Part shown: positions 1-7,347 of the stretch, one piece after another
Layout of the letters: each line of letters opens with the position of its first letter
Position numbering within the stretch: position 1 is the stretch's first letter
Assembly (NCBI GenBank): GCA_025927515.1
Contig: JAICLG010000127.1
Span: 1 to 8,359, forward strand
Direction: 5' to 3'
DNA from: Hyphomicrobium sp.
GTDB taxonomy: Bacteria; Pseudomonadota; Alphaproteobacteria; Rhizobiales; Hyphomicrobiaceae
DNA length: 8,359 nucleotides
Position numbers and translations under genes: made by a program
Notes under the pieces: generated by a model
What the model saw: only the letters and a program-made list of their open reading frames with translations
The model's database searches: none
What the model was told of the DNA's origin: nothing

Positions 1-1118
1 AGCCTGCGGCGAATACCGAGATTGATGCGCGCGCGCGGATCGACCGCGTAAGTTCTCCAGAGATAGTCGCGTTCCTCCGCGGTCACCATTTCGAGCGTCA
101 GTTCATCGTGGTTGCGAAGGAACAATGCCCATTGGCACCCCTCCGGAACCTCAGGCGTCTGACGCAGAATGTCTGTGATCGGATGGCGATCTTCTTGCGC
201 GAGCGACATATAGATGCGTGGCATCAGCGGGAAATGAAATGCCATGTGGCATTCATCGCCGTCGCCGAAGTATGCACGCGTATCTTCCGGCCACTGGTTG
301 GCTTCCGCGAGCAGCATACGGTCCGGATAACGGGCATCGATTTCCGCACGGATCTTGCGTAAAACCGCGTGCGTTTCGGGAAGATTCTCGTTCGTGCTCC
401 CCTCGCGTTCGCAGAGATAAGGAACCGCATCGAGACGCAGACCGTCAACGCCGAGGTCAAGCCAGAAGCGCATGGCTTTGACGACTTCTTCGAACACCAG
501 CGGGTTATCGAAATTGAGATCCGGCTGGTGCGAATAAAAGCGGTGCCAGAAGTACGCCTTCGCGACGGGGTCCCACGTCCAGTTCGATGCCTCGCTATCG
601 ATGAAGATGATGCGTGTACCGGCGTAGCGATCTTCGGTATCGCTCCAAACGTAGAAATCTCTTTCCGGCGACCCTGCCGGAGCGCGTCGCGCGCGCTGAA
701 ACCATGCATGTGCGTCGGACGTGTGATTAATTACGAGTTCCGTGATAACTCGGATGCCCCGCGCATGGGCTTCATCAACGAAGTTCTTAAAGTCATTGAG
801 GGTCCCATAGGACGAATTGACATCGGTATAATCGGAGATGTCGTAACCGTCGTCGCGTAGTGGTGAGGGATAGAACGGCAGCAACCAAATGGCAGTCGCG
901 CCAAGTTGCTGAACGTAATCGAGATGTTCCATCAGCCCGGCGAAGTCGCCGATCCCGTCGCCGTTGGAATCTCTGAAGGCCTTGACGTGCAGCTGATAAA
1001 TGACTGCGTCTTTGTACCAGTCGCGATCTTGCCGATCTATTCTTGGAGGAGCGTGGTCCAGCTTGGCAAACGCGTCCTCAAGGCTCAACGACTCATGTGC
1101 TAACTGAACCTCGCTCAC
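1..1118 (-). CDS. treS: Trehalose synthase (maltose alpha-D-glucosyltransferase), N-terminal 372 residues, cut by left window edge
   Basis: This is a cytoplasmic GH13 enzyme that interconverts trehalose and maltose. The frame is open from a GTG at 1118-1116 to base 1 with no stop, so the C-terminal part lies outside the window. Visible features are the N-terminal [16 protein letters not shown] block (residues 33-48), the DGYDISDY segment (90-97), GH13 region [10 protein letters not shown] (127-135), region [12 protein letters not shown] with the predicted nucleophile D230, region [11 protein letters not shown] with the predicted acid/base E272, and region IV FLRNHDE with D338. These match TreS more closely than other GH13 enzymes. 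The start overlaps the glgE stop as GTGA and is preceded by a G-rich stretch that could serve as ribosome binding site; the first in-frame ATG lies 62 codons in, past conserved sequence, so GTG is preferred. The four-base overlap implies translational coupling with glgE. In many relatives a maltokinase, sometimes fused to TreS, and glgB follow; that cannot be seen here. Confidence 0.95.
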   Translation of the reverse strand, partial: MSEVQLAHESLSLEDAFAKLDHAPPRIDRQDRDWYKDAVIYQLHVKAFRDSNGDGIGDFAGLMEHLDYVQQLGATAIWLLPFYPSPLRDDGYDISDYTDVNSSYGTLNDFKNFVDEAHARGIRVITELVINHTSDAHAWFQRARRAPAGSPERDFYVWSDTEDRYAGTRIIFIDSEASNWTWDPVAKAYFWHRFYSHQPDLNFDNPLVFEEVVKAMRFWLDLGVDGLRLDAVPYLCEREGSTNENLPETHAVLRKIRAEIDARYPDRMLLAEANQWPEDTRAYFGDGDECHMAFHFPLMPRIYMSLAQEDRHPITDILRQTPEVPEGCQWALFLRNHDELTLEMVTAEERDYLWRTYAVDPRARINLGIRRR

Positions 1119-3118
1119 GCGGCACCCCCCGGGCCGTGAAGGCGCCAAATCGCATATGGCCGGATAGCAGGATCGAGATAGACGTGTTGAACCTTCCCGG
1201 TCCACGTGAAGCGCTGTCCATTGATCAAGTCATCAACTTCGATCGACGCCTCGTCCGGCATGCCGAATTCCCACAGGGGAACTTCGAAGTGCGCCCCTTG
1301 CGGATTTCTCGGATCAAGATTGACAGCGAACAGCAGGAAATCGCGCAGATCCTTCGTCGCCTTTCCGTAGTAGAGAATGTTATCGTTCCAGGCGTTGTAA
1401 AAGCGCACATTCTTGAAGTCGTGGAGGGCGGCAGAGGTTTGGCGCAAATGGTTGATGCGCTCGATATCCTCGCGGATGTGCCCAGGCCGATCCCAGTCGC
1501 GCTGCTTCAGTTGATATTTCTCACTGTCCGCATACTCTTCCTTGCCCGGAAGCGCCTCTGCTTCACACAGCTCGAAACCGCTGTAGATGCCGTAATTTGT
1601 ACCGAGCGAAGCCGCGAGGATGAGGCGGGCCTGGAACGCCGCGCGTCCACCGGTCTGCAGGTAATAGGGATTGATGTCCGGCGTGTTCACGAAAAAGTTC
1701 GGCCGCATGTAGGCGGACGACGGACCTTTGGTCAGCTCCGTTAGATATTCCGTCAGCTCCTGCTTGGTGTTGCGCCACGTGAAATAGGAGTACGACTGAG
1801 TAAAGCCAATCTTCGCAAGATACTGCATGATGTTGGGACGCGTGAACGCCTCGCTCAAGAAGATGACGTCCGGGTCCTGAGCACGAATCTCGTTGATCAG
1901 CCATTCCCAGAACGGAAACGGCTTGGTGTGCGGATTATCGACGCGAAAGATCTTGACGCCTTTCTCGACCCAAAACAGGACGATGTCCCGCAACGCAAAC
2001 CATACGCGGGGGAAAGCAGCCCCGTAGAACTCGACGTTGACGATGTCTTCGTATTTTTTCGGCGGATTTTCTGCAAAGCGGATCGAACCGTCCGAGCGCC
2101 ACTTGAACCATTCCGGATGCTCTTTGATCCACGGGTGATCCGGCGAGCACTGAATTGCGAAATCCAGAGCCACTTCAAGACCCGCATCCCGTGCCGCGGC
2201 TATCAGCCTTTCGAAATCCTCAAAATCTCCAAGTTCCGGATGCATGGCGTCGTGCCCGCCCTCCGGTGATCCGATCGCGTAAGGGCTGCCGGGATCGCCC
2301 TCGTCGGCAGAAAGGCTGTTGTTTCGCCCCTTCCGGTGCGTGGTGCCGATTGGATGAATAGGCGGGAAATAGAGAACGTCGAAACCCATATTGCCGACAT
2401 ACGGAAGATGCTCGATGACGTCGTCGAACGTCCCATGCTGTCCCGGAGCGGCTGAGAGTGAGCGCGGCATCAGCTCATACCACGCACCGAAGCCCGCCCG
2501 CTTGCGTTCAACGATCAGAGGAAAGTCGTGCTCGCTGACGATCTCGTGCGCACGAGGCCCAGCCGTTCGGAAGAGGCGCCGCGTCTCAGCGGAACCAAGG
2601 AGACTCATATGCTCTTCGAGCGTGCTGCATTCGCAAACGCGCGCGACCAGTTCTTGGAATTCACGTTCAGCGGAACTCCCGGAGGCGTTTCTGAGACCTT
2701 CGCCAAGCAGCGTCTTGGCCTGCTCCAATTCGGTCTCCATCGGCTGCTGCGCTGTAATTCTTTTCCGCGCGTCGGAAAGCCAAGTCGCGAAATCGTTTCT
2801 CCAAGCGATGATTATAAATGTGTATGCGCCGCGGATCGTTAGACTGTGCTCCGCGCTCCAGCGGTCATTGCCGAGCGGCCGCATAGGGATTCGGACCACC
2901 GCGCTCCCCTGAGGAGGCCGGATTTCGAGATCCACTGAAAGCTCGGAATGTCCGTCGGTGAACACGTTTGCGCTCACCTCAAGCCTGTCTCCGACGCAAA
3001 ACTTTGCCGGGTAACGGCCGTCATCTACTTGCGGAAAGACCTCAGAGATGACGATGCGCCGAGTGGCAGCTTTTTTGTCGATTTTAAGCGCAGTCTCCTC
3101 GGCCGCTTTCTTCTGCAT
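1115..3118 (-). CDS. glgE: Alpha-1,4-glucan:maltose-1-phosphate maltosyltransferase (GlgE, GH13_3)
   Basis: GlgE transfers maltosyl units from alpha-maltose-1-phosphate to the non-reducing ends of alpha-1,4-glucans in the cytoplasm. The 667-residue length is normal for the family. The N-terminal region carries the family block [19 protein letters not shown] (21-39). The catalytic part shows [11 protein letters not shown] (210-220), FPPIHPIG (251-258), HRKGRNNSL (261-269), [14 protein letters not shown] (317-330), [10 protein letters not shown] with the predicted nucleophile D394, FLSEAFTRP with the predicted acid/base E423, and [10 protein letters not shown] with D481. These are close to the numbering known for Streptomyces coelicolor GlgE. 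The PHTKP and DINPYY signatures separate it from GlgB and TreS. The ATG at 3118-3116 has GGGGA directly upstream. It is the first gene of the glgE-treS operon and has an exact EcfG-type promoter whose -10 starts about 30 bases before the start codon. The lysine-rich first 20 residues look like a poorly conserved extension. Confidence 0.96.
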   Translation of the reverse strand: MQKKAAEETALKIDKKAATRRIVISEVFPQVDDGRYPAKFCVGDRLEVSANVFTDGHSELSVDLEIRPPQGSAVVRIPMRPLGNDRWSAEHSLTIRGAYTFIIIAWRNDFATWLSDARKRITAQQPMETELEQAKTLLGEGLRNASGSSAEREFQELVARVCECSTLEEHMSLLGSAETRRLFRTAGPRAHEIVSEHDFPLIVERKRAGFGAWYELMPRSLSAAPGQHGTFDDVIEHLPYVGNMGFDVLYFPPIHPIGTTHRKGRNNSLSADEGDPGSPYAIGSPEGGHDAMHPELGDFEDFERLIAAARDAGLEVALDFAIQCSPDHPWIKEHPEWFKWRSDGSIRFAENPPKKYEDIVNVEFYGAAFPRVWFALRDIVLFWVEKGVKIFRVDNPHTKPFPFWEWLINEIRAQDPDVIFLSEAFTRPNIMQYLAKIGFTQSYSYFTWRNTKQELTEYLTELTKGPSSAYMRPNFFVNTPDINPYYLQTGGRAAFQARLILAASLGTNYGIYSGFELCEAEALPGKEEYADSEKYQLKQRDWDRPGHIREDIERINHLRQTSAALHDFKNVRFYNAWNDNILYYGKATKDLRDFLLFAVNLDPRNPQGAHFEVPLWEFGMPDEASIEVDDLINGQRFTWTGKVQHVYLDPAIRPYAIWRLHGPGGAA

Positions 3119-3137
3119 TTCCCCGAACCATCTATTA

Positions 3138-3151
3138 ATGCAGGTAAACGG
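3138..3151 (+). repeat. Left copy of a 14-base inverted match (with 5224-5237)
   Basis: The sequence ATGCAGGTAAACGG is an exact inverted copy of 5224-5237. It covers the -10 element of the glgE promoter and the start of the glgE leader. A second block, 3176-3191, matches 5206-5221 inverted at 14 of 16 positions, with different spacing between the two blocks. It may be a relic of a duplicated promoter region, or chance. Confidence 0.4.
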
Positions 3152-3172
3152 CGGCGAAAGGCCTGAAGTTCC
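3147..3172 (-). promoter_or_regulatory. EcfG-type general-stress promoter of the glgE-treS operon
   Basis: Read on the minus strand, GGAAC (3172-3168) is followed after 17 bases by CGTT (3150-3147). This is an exact match to the alphaproteobacterial sigma-EcfG consensus GGAAC-N16/17-CGTT. The -10 starts about 30 bases before the glgE ATG, so the leader would be only about 20 bases, which suits a direct promoter. Known family biology: EcfG is released by the PhyR-NepR partner switch under general stress, and trehalose metabolism genes are common members of its regulon. Confidence 0.8.
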
Positions 3173-3299
3173 TCAATTTATAGAGTTCATCGTCACTGCT
3201 CGATGCGTTTGCCGAAAGTTGAGCCACCTGTACGGCCCATTCGTGCATCGTTGCTTGAGAGCTGCCAGCAGCTTTTTCACGTAAGAAGCGCGATCCGCG

Positions 3300-3325
3300 G
3301 GAACCGGCCTTCGCATTCTGCGGTT
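3300..3325 (+). promoter_or_regulatory. Probable EcfG-type promoter (one mismatch) of the membrane-protein operon
   Basis: GGAAC at 3300-3304 is followed after 17 bases by GGTT (3322-3325), where the consensus is CGTT, so there is one mismatch in the -10. The first start codon downstream (GTG 3358) lies about 36 bases after the -10, a suitable distance. It is divergent to the glgE promoter, and the two -35 boxes are about 130 bases apart. It is weaker evidence than the exact matches but fits the pattern of the locus. Confidence 0.5.
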
Positions 3326-3357
3326 TTTGCAAGATCGACGATGAAAGGCTCAAGCCA

Positions 3358-3774
3358 GTGGCAATTGTGGAGAAGCTCAGGCGGTCACTTGAAGCCACGA
3401 AGGCATCCTATGGAAGCTGGGTCGCGCTCGGCGGCTGCCTGGCGGTATCGGCAGTGTGTGGCCTGATTGGAATCATGATCTGGGTCGCAGAATTCATCGG
3501 CCCCATTCTCACTTGCTTTCTGTTCTCTGGCCTGTTCATGCTCGCAGCGGGCGTCGTGAAGTTCGTGATCGACGCCAAAGACAAGGAAGCCGCCCGCAAG
3601 TTCAATTCAGCGAAACAGGAGATCAAGCAGGATGTTGCGGTACTAACCACACCGTTAAAAGCCGCGAGCAGGAGTGCGTCCGATCACCCGATCCCTTTCG
3701 CGTCGTTGGGGATGCTCGCCTGCCTGGCGGTGATCGCCTATTACCTCAAAGGCGAGGAGGCGCCCTCGGCGTGA
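3358..3774 (+). CDS. Small membrane protein, holin-like/YqjE-like, function unknown
   Basis: A 138-residue protein with two adjacent hydrophobic segments (about 22-45 and 46-70), a basic and polar linker (about 72-110, rich in K, R and Q), and a third hydrophobic segment (about 112-130). This is an integral inner-membrane protein with no catalytic motif. The two-helix hairpin plus charged stretch resembles proteins grouped as phage-holin superfamily III/YqjE (Pfam DUF1469), but I cannot confirm membership. In this context it is more likely an envelope-stress protein than a lysis protein, because no phage genes are near. The start is GTG 3358 with GAAAGG (3343-3348) nine bases upstream. The frame upstream is closed by a TGA at 3256, and no ATG, GTG or TTG lies between. 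Its stop overlaps the next start as GTGA, so it forms an operon with the YihY gene. Confidence 0.8.
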   Translation: MAIVEKLRRSLEATKASYGSWVALGGCLAVSAVCGLIGIMIWVAEFIGPILTCFLFSGLFMLAAGVVKFVIDAKDKEAARKFNSAKQEIKQDVAVLTTPLKAASRSASDHPIPFASLGMLACLAVIAYYLKGEEAPSA

Positions 3775-4661
3775 GCAGCGGGAGCGGGGAAGCGGTCGCG
3801 TTCAAGAAAAGTGACGCCGGTCCCATAAGCGGCACGCTTGCCTGGAAGGAATTCTTTCTTCGAGTGTATGCAAGCGTCACGGAAGATCGGATCTTCTCGC
3901 TCGCTGCCGCTTCGACCTACTACGGGCTTCTCGCGCTTTTTCCCGCGCTCGCCGCGCTTGTCGCCATCTACGGCTTTTTTGCCAATCCCAATTCCATCGG
4001 GGAGCAGCTTGCGAGCTTACAAGGCTTGCTGCCCGAAGGCGGTCTGTCAGTCATTGGCAATGAGATGAAGCGCATCGCCTCGCAAAATCAGGGCGCGCAG
4101 GGCGTCGCGATGGTGGTAGGGCTCGTCGTGGCGCTATGGGGCGCAAATTCAGCAGTCAAAGCGCTGTTTGACTCCCTCAATCAGGTTTACGGAGACCAGG
4201 AAGAAAGAGGATTTCTCAAACTCAATGCCGTGACTCTGGCGTTCACCCTGAGCGCGATCGCGCTTCTCGCCCTGGCAATCGCCGGCATCGTCGCCCTTCC
4301 TCCCGTCATCGACCGGCTTGGCCTTTCGGACCTAGGATCGGCGACACTTAAATTTGCAAGATGGCCGCTGCTGTATGCCGTTGTCGTGCTCGCCCTGGCC
4401 TTCGTCTATCGTTTCGGACCGAACCGCCGCAACCCGAAATGGAAGTGGATCACATGGGGAAGTGCGAGCGCAGCCGCGCTCTGGATCATCGCCTCCCTGC
4501 TCTTTTCATGGTACGCGGCAAACTTCGGCAACTTCAACAAAACCTACGGCTCTCTCGGCGCCGTAATAGCATTCATGGTTTGGATTTGGATCTCAATGAT
4601 CGTGGTTTTGCTTGGTGCGGAAATAGACGACGAAATGAAGAAAGCTTCTGAAAAAGGTTGA
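3771..4661 (+). CDS. YihY/virulence factor BrkB family membrane protein
   Basis: A 296-residue inner-membrane protein. The family signature is clear: an N-terminal segment with SLAAASTYYGLLALFPAL (43-60), equivalent to the usual A-x-x-x-Y-x-L-x-x-x-FPAL block, and a C-terminal block with NFNKTYGSLGAV (254-265) followed by a helix ending in LLGAEIDDE (280-288). About six hydrophobic segments lie near 44-70, 111-130, 150-178, 198-214, 228-248 and 260-284. YihY/BrkB proteins were once called ribonuclease BN in error; their real function is not established. The frame is open further upstream, but that region overlaps the previous gene out of frame and is not family-like. GTG 3771 is chosen because GAGGAGG (3754-3760) lies ten bases upstream and because it overlaps the preceding stop by four bases, which suggests coupling. 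No convincing terminator follows; a five-base stem at 4656-4673 lacks a T tract. Confidence 0.93.
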   Translation: MSSGSGEAVAFKKSDAGPISGTLAWKEFFLRVYASVTEDRIFSLAAASTYYGLLALFPALAALVAIYGFFANPNSIGEQLASLQGLLPEGGLSVIGNEMKRIASQNQGAQGVAMVVGLVVALWGANSAVKALFDSLNQVYGDQEERGFLKLNAVTLAFTLSAIALLALAIAGIVALPPVIDRLGLSDLGSATLKFARWPLLYAVVVLALAFVYRFGPNRRNPKWKWITWGSASAAALWIIASLLFSWYAANFGNFNKTYGSLGAVIAFMVWIWISMIVVLLGAEIDDEMKKASEKG

Positions 4662-4692
4662 TGATTGCCAACCGCAAGTTTGTCGAGCTGCG

Positions 4693-4717
4693 GGAACCAC
4701 ATAGGTTCCGTTGCGTT
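4693..4717 (+). promoter_or_regulatory. EcfG-type promoter upstream of the small hypothetical gene
   Basis: GGAAC (4693-4697), 16 bases, then CGTT (4714-4717): an exact consensus match. A second CGTT at 4709-4712 is too close (11 bases) to be used. The -35 is part of a perfect palindrome, GGAACC-ACATA-GGTTCC (4693-4709), so the -35 sequence is present on both strands, but no matching minus-strand -10 was found. The nearest supported gene begins at 4863, leaving a leader of about 140 bases. That leader holds a possible 15-codon frame at 4764-4811. Otherwise 4662-4862 shows nothing recognisable. Confidence 0.7.
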
Positions 4718-4862
4718 GCCATAGAACGCCGACACCGCAGCTGCCGAACCTCCCGAAAGAACGATGATGAAAGGCAGTGGCTACGTTCGGAAGATGGTGG
4801 CAAATGCTTGAACGAGTAAGCCCCGTCAGGCGTCATTATCGGAATAAACATCCGCCAATCTT

Positions 4863-5177
4863 GTGAGAGTCGTGACCGTGCACACTCCTAGCACCGAACT
4901 AGATACTGCCGCAGCAGGAACGCCGGATGATGCACGAACCGCGGTGTTATTTAAAAACGGCGACGCGGGACTCTTCGCGATGATGTGGGAGGACAGTCCG
5001 GAGCAGTTGCCGACAGATCGCGGCGGAACATGGGAACGGTTAGGGACTTTTCCCCTCGGCGTGCAGGAAATCATGCCGGTCGACATCGCTCCTGAACCCG
5101 TACTGCGTTCGCTGGTATCCCAAGGGTATATCGTTTGGCCGATGGAGCACACATTGCCATTCGGTACCTCTCAATGA
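4863..5177 (+). CDS. Small uncharacterised protein, 104 residues or slightly shorter
   Basis: I do not recognise a named family. The protein is soluble, acidic and without signal peptide or membrane segment. The central and C-terminal part looks like a real fold: AVLFKNGDAGLFAMMW (27-42), FPLGVQEIMPVDIAPEPVLRSL (63-84, conserved-looking), and an aromatic tail YIVWPMEHTLPFGTSQ. Similar short hypothetical proteins with an LGV-x-E...EPVLR layout and a PFGTSQ-like end seem familiar from Hyphomicrobiales, but this is memory and unverified. Three in-frame GTG codons (4863, 4872, 4878) could start it; an in-frame TAA at 4845 closes the frame upstream. GTG 4878 has GAGAG eight bases before it and may be the true start, in which case the protein is 99 residues. 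An exact EcfG promoter lies upstream, so stress induction is likely. The antisense frame over the same bases is judged a shadow. Confidence 0.6.
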   Translation: MRVVTVHTPSTELDTAAAGTPDDARTAVLFKNGDAGLFAMMWEDSPEQLPTDRGGTWERLGTFPLGVQEIMPVDIAPEPVLRSLVSQGYIVWPMEHTLPFGTSQ

Positions 5178-5223
5178 AGGATCCGCGTCTTTTCGGTTTC
5201 TGGCAGATGATCTCGATAAATGT

Positions 5224-5237
5224 CCGTTTACCTGCAT
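5224..5237 (-). repeat. Right copy of the 14-base inverted match (with 3138-3151)
   Basis: CCGTTTACCTGCAT here reads the same as the glgE promoter -10 and leader on the minus strand. A CGTT is present but no GGAAC lies 16-17 bases before it, so this copy does not look like a working EcfG promoter. A neighbouring block (5206-5221) extends the similarity imperfectly. It could be a relic of duplication or recombination that flanks the 3.1-5.2 kb segment. Confidence 0.35.
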
Positions 5238-5495
5238 GCGAAGCGCAATTAGCCCCATGGCCGGAACCGCATTGATCACTCCAAACACCCAACAAGAGCC
5301 TGACGAGAACGTTCGACATACTAATTCGCGGTTAGCTTATGTTGGCTCAACGCGGATGCTCGCCGCTTTGGCCCCCGGCCGAGACTCAGACGCTGATGTC
5401 ACGCCACCGCACTCCGCAACCAAGCCGCAGAGACAAAGCCGATTTCTCCGATTTGTTCCCTGTTCAACCACGGGCATGACTCCGCTACGGTCGAG

Positions 5496-5520
5496 GGAAC
5501 CAACGACTCCCCTGCCCGTT
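5496..5520 (+). promoter_or_regulatory. EcfG-type promoter of the alcohol dehydrogenase operon
   Basis: GGAAC (5496-5500), 16 bases, then CGTT (5517-5520): an exact consensus match. The -10 starts 47 bases before the GTG start codon, giving a leader of about 35-40 bases that includes the strong ribosome binding site. It probably drives the dehydrogenase and the small membrane protein at 6758, which follows after 18 bases. Confidence 0.82.
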
Positions 5521-5563
5521 TGCGACTCAATCACCACGGACCATCTGATCGGAGGAGGCGGAC

Positions 5564-6739
5564 GTGAAAGCGCTCGTTTGGCACGGAAAAGAAGACATCC
5601 GATACGATACCGTTTCCGACCCCGAGATCGAGGATCCCAGAGACGCCATCGTGAAAGTCACGAGCTGCGCCATTTGCGGCTCGGACCTGCACCTTTTCCA
5701 CAATTTCATTCCGGCGATGCTGCCGGGCGACATTATGGGCCACGAAATGATGGGCGAGGTCGTCGAGGTTGGCTCAGGAATGGACGGCCGATTGAAAAAG
5801 GGCGATCGCATCGTGGTGCCGTTCACCATCACGTGCGGCGAATGCGAACAATGCAAGCGTGGCAATTATTCCGTCTGCGAACGAACCAATCGCAAGAAAG
5901 AACTGGCCGATAAAGTTTTTGGACACACCACGGCAGGCCTTTTCGGTTATACGCATTTGACGGGAGGCTATCCCGGTGGCCAGGCCGAATATCTCCGCGT
6001 TCCTTTTGCAGACACGACGCACGTCAAAGTTCCCGAAAATCTTTCCGATGAGCAGGTTCTATTTCTCGGCGATATCTTTCCCACGGGCTGGCAAGCCGCC
6101 GCGCAGTGCGACATTCAAAAGACCGATACCGTCGCAATTTGGGGCTGTGGGCCGGTAGGGCAGATGGCCATTCGCAGCGCCGTCTTGTTGGGCGCAAAGC
6201 AGGTCGTCGCGATCGATCTCCTCCCCGAGCGGCTGAGCATGGCGGAAGCCGGCGGCGCGATAACCATCAACTTCAAAGAGGAAAGCGTCATTGAACGGCT
6301 CAATGACCTGACGGAAGGAAAAGGCCCGGAAAAATGCATCGATGCGACGGGCATGGAAAGTCACGTGTCGTTCGCTCAGCCTGATACCATCTACGATCGC
6401 GCCAAGCAGCTTATAGCGATGGAGAGCGACAGGCCACACGTCCTCCGTGAGATGATCTATGTATGCCGTCCGGCCGGGACGATTTCTATCCCCGGCGTCT
6501 ATGCCGGCCTTATCGACAAGATGCCGATGGGATTGGCAATGAACAAGGGCTTGACGTTCCGCATGGGCCAAACCCACGTCCGCCGCTGGACCGACGACCT
6601 TCTCAGACGCATCGACGACGGCGAGATCGACCCATCATTTGTCATCACGCATACGGCAAAGCTGGGCGATGGCCCGGAAATGTACAATGTATTCCGGGAC
6701 AAGCGGGACAGCTGCATCAAGGTCGTGCTGAAACCCTGA
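5564..6739 (+). CDS. Zinc-dependent alcohol dehydrogenase, MDR superfamily (formaldehyde-dehydrogenase-like group)
   Basis: A 391-residue cytoplasmic medium-chain dehydrogenase that should oxidise an alcohol (or reduce an aldehyde) with NAD(P). Catalytic zinc ligands are visible: C38 in CAICGSDLH (35-43) and the GHE motif at 59-61. Four cysteines for the structural zinc lie at 91, 94, 97 and 105 (C-x2-C-x2-C-x7-C). The Rossmann motif GCGPVG is at 194-199, and D218 at the end of the second strand of that fold suggests NAD rather than NADP. The insert after the catalytic fold (about 264-295) and the overall layout fit the group related to glutathione-independent formaldehyde dehydrogenase; the physiological substrate cannot be told from sequence. 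GTG 5564 is the start: GGAGGAGG (5551-5558) lies five bases upstream, the best ribosome binding site in the window. The first gene of a likely operon, behind an exact EcfG promoter. The gene is intact. Confidence 0.95.
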   Translation: MKALVWHGKEDIRYDTVSDPEIEDPRDAIVKVTSCAICGSDLHLFHNFIPAMLPGDIMGHEMMGEVVEVGSGMDGRLKKGDRIVVPFTITCGECEQCKRGNYSVCERTNRKKELADKVFGHTTAGLFGYTHLTGGYPGGQAEYLRVPFADTTHVKVPENLSDEQVLFLGDIFPTGWQAAAQCDIQKTDTVAIWGCGPVGQMAIRSAVLLGAKQVVAIDLLPERLSMAEAGGAITINFKEESVIERLNDLTEGKGPEKCIDATGMESHVSFAQPDTIYDRAKQLIAMESDRPHVLREMIYVCRPAGTISIPGVYAGLIDKMPMGLAMNKGLTFRMGQTHVRRWTDDLLRRIDDGEIDPSFVITHTAKLGDGPEMYNVFRDKRDSCIKVVLKP

Positions 6740-6757
6740 CGGAGTGGAGGATCGAAA

Positions 6758-7291
6758 GTGCGCAATCTTATGCCCACGCATCTCAAAGGCGACCCCAAGA
6801 TTTTGGAGAAAGGGCCTGGGAGCCTAAGTAGCGTCGACCGAACGGCGCGGGTGCTCGGTTGGTTTAGCATCGGTCTAGGGCTTGCAGAGCTACTGGCGCC
6901 CAGGTGCGTGACCCGCTCTTTGGGAATGGAAAGCCCCGGCATGGATGCGACCGTGCGCATTTTCGGTGCCAGAGAAATCGGTGCTGGCGTCCTCACGCTT
7001 TCGACGGAAAAAAAGGTTGGCCTTTGGGCGCGGGTTCTTGGAGACGCATTGGACGTCGCCGTGCTCTCGCAAGGCTTGCACCGGTCCAATCCGATGCGAA
7101 GAAACGTCAAAACCGCGCTTGCGACGGTTCTTGGAATAACTGCCATTGATATTGCGACGGCCTATGCAATGACAGCGCGAAGCTCGCGTCCGCGACAACT
7201 TCGCGATTATAGCGATCGGAGTGGCTACCCGAATGGCATCGCAAAATCGCGGACACCTCGGTTTGATATGGCTGCTCGACAAGTGCACTGA
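6758..7291 (+). CDS. Small membrane protein of the 'cyclase/dehydrase' type, function unknown
   Basis: A 177-residue protein with four weakly to clearly hydrophobic segments at about 31-50, 63-82, 88-104 and 118-139. The order RVLGWFSIGLGLAELLAP (31-48), VRIFGAREIGAGVL (66-79), LWARVLGDALDVAVL (89-103), then a last helix and a charged tail with RDYSDRSGYP (149-158) matches membrane proteins that are commonly annotated 'cyclase/dehydrase' in Hyphomicrobiales. That label comes from fusion with a SRPBCC-type domain in some relatives. The domain is absent here, so no enzyme activity should be assumed. The GTG start at 6758 has GGAGG (6746-6750) seven bases upstream. It begins 18 bases after the dehydrogenase stop, so it is probably cotranscribed and under the same stress promoter. 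Family recognition is from memory of the layout. Confidence 0.82.
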   Translation: MRNLMPTHLKGDPKILEKGPGSLSSVDRTARVLGWFSIGLGLAELLAPRCVTRSLGMESPGMDATVRIFGAREIGAGVLTLSTEKKVGLWARVLGDALDVAVLSQGLHRSNPMRRNVKTALATVLGITAIDIATAYAMTARSSRPRQLRDYSDRSGYPNGIAKSRTPRFDMAARQVH

Positions 7292-7347
7292 AGGCGCGGC
7301 CACAGCTTAGGCCTGTCACCCTGTCGCATTAAAATGCAAGACTCCAA

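Larger units (their letters stand above)
5178..5563 (+). other. Intergenic region without a supported gene
   Basis: This 386-base stretch lies between the small hypothetical gene and the alcohol dehydrogenase. It contains the right copy of the inverted match (5224-5237), an exact EcfG promoter (5496-5520) and the dehydrogenase ribosome binding site (5551-5558). A plus-strand frame from 5236 reads into the dehydrogenase gene in the wrong frame, and a 66-codon minus-strand frame (5337-5537) is open, but neither shows a domain, a good ribosome binding site or protein-like composition. I see no RNA gene or terminator. Degenerate former coding DNA cannot be excluded. Confidence 0.6.

Noticed and set aside
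369..1744. Long plus-strand open frames (369-860, 1043-1744) opposite treS and glgE
   Set aside because: They are antisense to two unmistakable genes, have no recognisable domain and no convincing ribosome binding site. They arise from the codon pattern of the real genes.
3135..3398. 87-codon minus-strand frame between glgE and the membrane-protein gene
   Set aside because: It covers the whole glgE promoter and overlaps the start of the plus-strand gene. Composition is serine-rich with no motif, and no ribosome binding site was seen.
3456..3770. N-terminal extension of the YihY frame upstream of 3771
   Set aside because: It overlaps the holin-like gene in another frame, has no membrane or family-like sequence, and the GTG at 3771 has a good ribosome binding site.
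4656..4673. GGTTG...CAACC hairpin after yihY as a terminator
   Set aside because: Only five base pairs with an eight-base loop and no T tract.
5287..5334. Possible EcfG promoter AGAAC...CGGTT in the intergenic region
   Set aside because: One -35 mismatch and a spacer of 18-19 bases; the exact match at 5496-5520 explains the downstream gene better.
5236..5913. 225-codon plus-strand frame running from the intergenic region into the dehydrogenase gene
   Set aside because: The second half is the dehydrogenase gene read in the wrong frame; the first half is rich in Pro, Thr and Arg, with no domain.
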